From Ursus arctos (lineage: Eukaryota > Chordata > Mammalia > Carnivora > Ursidae): a DNA stretch of 64,000 nt. The notes below the pieces were generated by a model. The model did no database searches, was not told the origin of the DNA, and saw nothing but the letters and a program-made list of their open reading frames with translations. The stretch spans positions 77,923,931 through 77,987,930 of the forward strand of contig NW_026622985.1 in NCBI RefSeq assembly GCF_023065955.2, in the 5' to 3' direction. Shown here piece by piece: positions 59,000 through 64,000 of this stretch; position 1 is the first letter of the stretch; each line of letters begins with the position of its first letter. A program made the translations under genes and the position numbers.

Positions 59000-60125
59000 C
59001 CCTAATTTTAAAAGTAATAAACATCCTTTTTGAAAAACCAAGGAGACAGAGAAAAATACAAGAAAACAAGGAGAATTAATAATAAAGCTGCCAACCATAC
59101 ATAGTCATTGGAATACGGCAACATGCCTCTTCGGTGTTTTTGCATATGTAAGTACTACACACTAACCCTGTATATGCTTTGCATTTTATACTTTGAAGGA
59201 CGCTCTCTGTTCATTAAATTATTGTAAACTTGATGCCTGTATTACATTCCATTTTATTGCCACTGGTGTGTCTTTCTTTCCTAACATAAAAAGCTTTAAT
59301 AAGAATCTTTATGCACAAATATTTTTTAATTTCATATTACTTGTTAAATTCCTGGAAGCAGTCCTTCTGAACCAAACGGTAAAAAAGGGAATAGCTGAGG
59401 AGTTATTTTCCAGAAACTTTTCTTTATTTTAGAACGTATTTGATCTTTTGCTGACCATCTAAAAGAGGATTCTCATCTCATCTCTATGCCTGCTCATCAA
59501 CCTAAAATATTTCTTCTGGATATACTTTCGAATTCCATAAGTGAAAAATGGTGTCTCAAGGTATAATATGTTTAGTTGATTGTTTCTAAAGCTTAAGAGT
59601 TTTCATAAATAGTCAAGCGTAGTTTCTTTCATGAATTCTTTGAATATGTCTTTGTTGATTGGTATTTGGGGATTTTGAGAAAGGTTATTAGAAATCTGTA
59701 TGGCCATTGTAAAAATTCAATGTATTAACATTTTTCTCTTATATTTGAAGTAAATATTTCTCCCAGCTATTTTTAAACTTGTTCATAGTGTTTAAGCTTC
59801 TTATTTAGTTAAAACTATGTATTTTTTTTCCCTCGGTTCCTTTAAGTTTATAAAATTTCCTTCCCTTTTACAGATTAGCTATGCGTTATCTATATTTTTT
59901 TAAAATAATTGAGTCATGGTTTGTTATTGCACGTAAGACCATGATCTGATCCCTCTGGAATTGTATTGGCTTCTGGCTTGAGGTGAGAGTTTATCAAATA
60001 GGAAAATACATTATTTTCCCCACTAATTTGTGATACTACTTTTTTTCAGAAATCGAATTTTGGTATATCCCAGAATCTACTCCTGTATAAGCCAATCTAA
60101 TTTTACTTTTAATATTGTCTACAGA
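59000..60125 (-). mobile_element. Old L1 LINE fragment, minus strand
   Basis: The text mirrors old L1 sequence: a ttaaattcctggaagcagtc block near 59343, ggtattttggtatttgggga-like text near 59660, and catgatctgatccctctgga near 59940. Strongly diverged, with uncertain ends. Confidence 0.55.
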
Positions 60126-61189
60126 TTTAAAAAAATAGTTGCTTTTTAATTGTTATTAAAATTAAATGAAACTGAAGCTTGTTAATGAAATTAGCTAACA
60201 AAATTCTCCACTGCTGACCAGATATTATTAAAAAAACATTCAACCTATCATGTTTAATGGTGCGTAGATTTTCCCAAGCTGGATAACTGTGAAATAGAGT
60301 GTAACCAATGATTTGAGTGTAACTGTGATTAAACTTTCCAATGTTGGAAGACACTTTTAATGGGAGCTATTATCTATATTTATAGCAGTTTCATTTTTTA
60401 CTTCAGCTGTTTCTTACTCAGTTTTTTCCTCCTTTTTTTGCAGTTGATTTGCAAAGTATTCCATTAATTGTCTCATAACTGTCATATCTATGGAAAATTC
60501 TTAGCATGCCTCAAAGTGATTGAGAAAGCTCTTGAGTGTTGAAATGTACTAAGTCTTATTTTAGATCTCTGTTTCTCATCCAGGTTCTGCTTAGGCAAAC
60601 CTAGTTAGATTTAATGATGCTATCATGCATTTGCTAGCAAATTATATTAGTCTGGGTCAATCAGACCCTTGAGATATGTCTGTCCCTCTAGGTTCCTTTT
60701 CTAAACTAGATGTCCATGCAATTCCTATCTAGCTCCAAAGTCCAGCCAGAGGCATTTAAACTGGCCAACAATGGTATCTTGCCTTGACAGTGTCATGTAT
60801 CTAAAGGTCTAAGCTTAAAATTGAGAAACAGAATCTGTGTGGCCCTATCAAATGCTGAACCCTAACCTTAGTCTGCATTCCTGGTCTTGCCTCATGGATC
60901 TCCTAAGCAAAAGCTGTGATTTTTAAGGATCTCTTTCTGTTCCTACAAGGACAAGGATTGACTGGATGGGGTGACTTTTCCAGGAGTAGGTTGGGTGGAG
61001 TAGGGAGGAGAGGGATTGAGATGACTATATTCAAGAATACCAAATTCTAGGAAGAGAGACACATCATGATGCATCACAATAAATACTAAGTTAGTTAGAC
61101 ATGAAAATATTGCTTTATTATTTAAGATATGTTATCATTTAAATGAAATAAGAAAAGAAAAAAACAATACACAGGCTAATATCTTCTAT
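60126..61189. other. Unique intronic sequence
   Basis: Nothing recognised. Confidence 0.5.
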
Positions 61190-61995
61190 AATTTGGGAAA
61201 CACCTACTTTGTTCCAAGAACTATATGATGTACTAGAGACACGGGGTTAAAAGATATAGTCTCTGTTCCCCAGTAGTTCATAGCATGGTGAGCAGACTTT
61301 CTAGAAAGCAGTATAAGAGCTGTGAGGGAAGGTTAAGGAGCAGATGGGATGGATGCCTAGCTCAGACTGTAAATATCTGGAAGGCTTCCTGGAGATTGTG
61401 AGCTATGAACTGGATGTTAAAGGAAGAGAATTTCAAACAGATGAAATAGCACATTAGAAGACTCAAAGCTGTGAGAAAATAGCCCAGTAAGGGCTCTGCA
61501 AATATTCTACTGAAGGTCTTAATTGGTCAGTGGCAAGAGACGAAAATGAAGGGCTTAATGGGGTCAAATGATTAGGGTTCTTATATGTCTTGCTAAGGAT
61601 TTTGGATTCTATTCTAGGCCAATGGGAGATACTGAGGATTTTAAGTAGTCAGGAGGTATGCTCAGATTTGCATTTTGGAAAGATTTCTCTGGCTGTAACT
61701 GTGTCATTGAGGAAGGATGGGAGACACACAGCATAAAAAGGATAAAGGACTATTCTAGCAACTCAGAAATTCTCTGATTCTGAAGAAAGACACTAAAAAA
61801 TGAAAAGAGGTAAAATATGATTGTGGATTATATGGTTAAGGAGACAGGGATGAGGAAAAGAGTAAAGGCAAGTCTGGGATTTCCCAGATTTCTGGCTTTG
61901 CCAACCAGGGAAAATGGGACGGCATTCACAGTGTGAGGGAGATTGGATTGAAGATGGATAGAATTAGCTTGAATGACCTGCCAAATGCTCCAGCG
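61190..61995. repeat. Old mammalian interspersed repeat, family not named
   Basis: Landmarks common to a long old mammalian repeat: a tggaaggcttcctggagatt block, tcttgctaaggattttggat, aatgggagatactgaggatt, then ggaaagatttctctggctgt. I recognise the series from other genomes but am not certain of the family name. Confidence 0.45.
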
Positions 61996-62000
61996 GACAT

Positions 62001-62044
62001 GCAGGGCTGGGACTAGGGTGAGGTGGGTGAGGTGAGTGGGGCAC
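62001..62044 (+). repeat. Unnamed short repeat, copy B
   Basis: Partner of the segment at 6094-6137: gcagggctgggactagggtg then aggtgggtgaggtgagtggg. Confidence 0.55.
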
Positions 62045-62384
62045 TCAATTGGATGCAAATAAGGGAAAAAAAAAAAATCAGTGACCAGGATAAATGCTAC
62101 CTAATGAAAAAGTTTTAAAAATCAAAATTAAGGCAAAAATCCACAAACAAAATATCAAAATATTAAAAAAAGGGAAGATCAATAACAGCACCATGCCAGC
62201 ATGAGGAGCAAGAGGAAAACAGGGAACCCGATTCGATTCCAGCACCGGGCACAGGATGACAGCGGAGAGCACCGGGGAGCCCCCACCCCTTGAAGGAAGC
62301 CGGGACTGAGAAAGATCAGATAGTACCCAGGTAGGCAGAAGTCTTAGAGAAGGTGGATTTTTGGTGGGCTTCTGTTTTGTTTGT

Positions 62385-62540
62385 TTTTAGCTTTTGAGGT
62401 ATCACTGAGAAATAAAACTGTGAGATATTTAAAGCGTGCATCACGCATTGTGAAAGAATTCCTCCCATCTAGTGAATTAACCCAAGAGAGGTGTTTTTAT
62501 TTTTATTTTTTTACTTTTTTTTTATGGGAGAAGAAACTTG
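62385..62540 (-). mobile_element. Old L1 3' end fragment, minus strand
   Basis: Text such as gagatatttaaagcgtgcat and gtgaaagaattcctcccatc mirrors an old L1 3' untranslated region. A T-rich stretch follows. Confidence 0.5.
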
Positions 62541-64000
62541 AGCATGTTTATTTTCTGAGGTTAAAAAGAGCTGGTGATGGAGGAAGGGCGTGGAGAGTAA
62601 GAAGTCAGAGAAGCATAGGGATGGGAGGGGGCGGGGCAGGAGGAAGGAGCTGAAGATGGGGAGGGACTAATTGTGGACAAGCTAGTGAGGAAAGGTCTGC
62701 AGAATTAAGGGGTTTCCACTTAAGAACTGAACGTGCAGAAAGGTGCTTTTATCATCTGAGTAGCTCATCAGCACATCTCCCCTCTGCAGGTCATTCGTTT
62801 TTTCTTCTGAAATGTTTATAACATTATGCACACCTTTCTGCATTTCTCCCCACCCCCAAATGTAGAGGAATTATTATGCAATAATATGCAATACTTCTCC
62901 TCCTGTAATCTCCCTCTCTTTTCAACCAGTAGTTACTAAATGTGAAGATTTAATGGAGGAAGAACAAAGAAGCATTATAAGCACTGTTTGTAGAAAATGC
63001 TAGAAACGGTGCATAAGTGCCGCTCACATCACTTCCAAAGTGCTCTTGTCCAACCTTGGGGCGGGAATTAACGCCTCAGGCTGCAAAGACCGCGTCCCTG
63101 AGTTCACCACACTCTGCACCTTAGAGCAATTTTTCCGTAAAACACTTCTTTTATTTTAGCAATAAAATACCTACTAAAAAGGTGAAAAACAATGCAGGAA
63201 AATGCAGTAAATGTTTGTTATTCAGGGAAGGAAGTTATTCCTTCCAGCACTGCTATTGTTTGAGCTAAATTCCAGAGGTTTATGCTAATGGAACAGAATG
63301 CAGAACTACCCCCAGAGAATGATTTCTCCAACATGCTAAGTAGCCAGGCTGTCAAATTAGAGGAGTCTCTGAGGCTAGTGCTTTTCTGGTCATTTTTAAT
63401 TAGGCAATACTCTGGTGAAACCCTCACAATTAATCTAAAGAGTTGTTTATCTCCTACAGTAAATGGAAGGGGAATTTTTCAAGTATATGCAGTGGCTTGG
63501 TCTTTGTTACAATGTTATTTAGAAGAGTATGTCAGAACGTTTGAAACAGGACAAAACTGTTCTATAAAAAGTTTTAAAAAACTAAACAAACATAAGAAAA
63601 ACTAAACAAATGAACACAAATTTGCAGGAAAATTAACAAAGGAATGATGATCTTTTATAATAGGGTTTTTATTAATATTTAACTTATTTAACTTATCAGT
63701 ATTGAACTTATATTAAAATTATTTTTCAGTTGCATTTGTGTCTCAAAACACTCCAGGCATATCCATGTATTTACTAATAACAAAACCTATAGTAAGCCTT
63801 TCTACCTGTGAGACTTATTTGGGAAAGAATCGTATTTCTTCTTCTACCTAAGGGACCCAGACTTGTCTGCTTATTGACGCTCTATCCCGCGGATGCTATT
63901 ACGACATTAAACCTTTCCTGACCAAGCTATGTTTTTCATTAATAGTTATTGACTACCATAAATCAATTACTAAACAATGAAGCAATGAATTAATCAGTAA
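62541..64000. other. Unique intronic sequence to the window edge
   Basis: A purine-rich, GC-richer patch lies at 62570-62680 (ggagggggcggggcaggagg). An open frame of 107 codons at 63282-63605 (+) has no recognisable domain. No GRM8 exon was found before the edge. Confidence 0.5.

Larger units (their letters stand above)
651..64000 (-). other. GRM8: GRM8 intron upstream of the exon (partial, over 63 kb)
   Basis: Everything to the right of the exon is read as one intron of the same gene, because no other GRM8 exon or any other convincing exon was found on either strand. GRM8 is known to have very long introns. The interval is filled with retrotransposon remnants of many ages and long unique AT-rich stretches, listed separately. 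A small unrecognised alternative exon or non-coding RNA cannot be excluded from sequence alone. Confidence 0.75.

Noticed and set aside
651..64000. A second GRM8 exon or an intronic microRNA gene such as MIR592
   Set aside because: I looked on the minus strand for the expected end of the preceding exon (AVNFNG-type codons before a donor) and for the MIR592 mature sequence as I remember it. Neither was found by eye. An alignment search would be decisive.

Overview
This is vertebrate, almost certainly carnivoran, nuclear DNA, and nearly all of it is intron. I count fifteen tRNA-Lys-derived Can-SINE (SINEC) copies in both orientations, many with intact target-site duplications. There are also two fairly young, inverted L1 3' ends of a type I associate with carnivores. 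The SINE consensus (head gggcgcctgggtggc, a later tcgctggctgtctct segment, a CAAATAAATAAATAAAATCTT tail) resembles the bear/giant panda lineage, but that species guess rests on memory.

One protein-coding element is convincing: a 137-bp exon on the minus strand at 514-650, with a canonical acceptor and donor. Its translation (for example [16 protein letters not shown] and [10 protein letters not shown]) matches the end of the ligand-binding domain of metabotropic glutamate receptor 8 (GRM8). The gene runs right to left, so 651-64000 is the intron upstream of this exon and 1-513 is the start of the downstream intron. I found no second GRM8 exon and no other credible gene. The remaining open frames are short, lack coding features, and often run through repeats.

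Layout. 0.5-5 kb: the exon, two SINEs, several MIR copies and an L2 fragment. 5.6-7 kb: ancient L2-clade LINE sequence. 7-9 kb: two SINEs, an old unnamed repeat, and a possible retrocopied 3' end with AATAAA and poly(A). 10-12.5 kb: an old L1 in minus orientation carrying two SINEs and a MER20, followed by a plus-strand L1 3' piece. 13.5-17.5 kb: plus-strand old L1 sequence. 18.5-19.5 kb: minus-strand L1 and a MER5-like element. 22-22.5 kb: L2. 24.6-26.7 kb: 5' part of an old L1 (minus) with two SINEs. 27-28.4 kb: MIRs, one split by a SINE. 30.6-32.8 kb: long L2-clade LINE. 33-37 kb: three SINEs. 39.2-40.4 kb: a young L1 inside an old L1. 43.5-44.4 kb: a CR1/L3-clade LINE fossil. 45.1-45.6 kb: a second young L1, opposite to the first. 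53.3-54.5 kb: a long TA tract and old L1. 54.9-55.3 kb: an MLT2-like ERVL LTR. 59-60.1 and 62.4 kb: old L1. The rest is unique intronic sequence in which I recognise nothing definite.

I see no undescribed gene system. The points worth checking are structural (perfect hairpin, tandem duplications, long TA tract, inverted L1 pair), two possible conserved regulatory clusters, the possible retrocopy, and a small unnamed repeat present twice. Family names come from recognition by eye, not from a database search, and most old-repeat boundaries are approximate.
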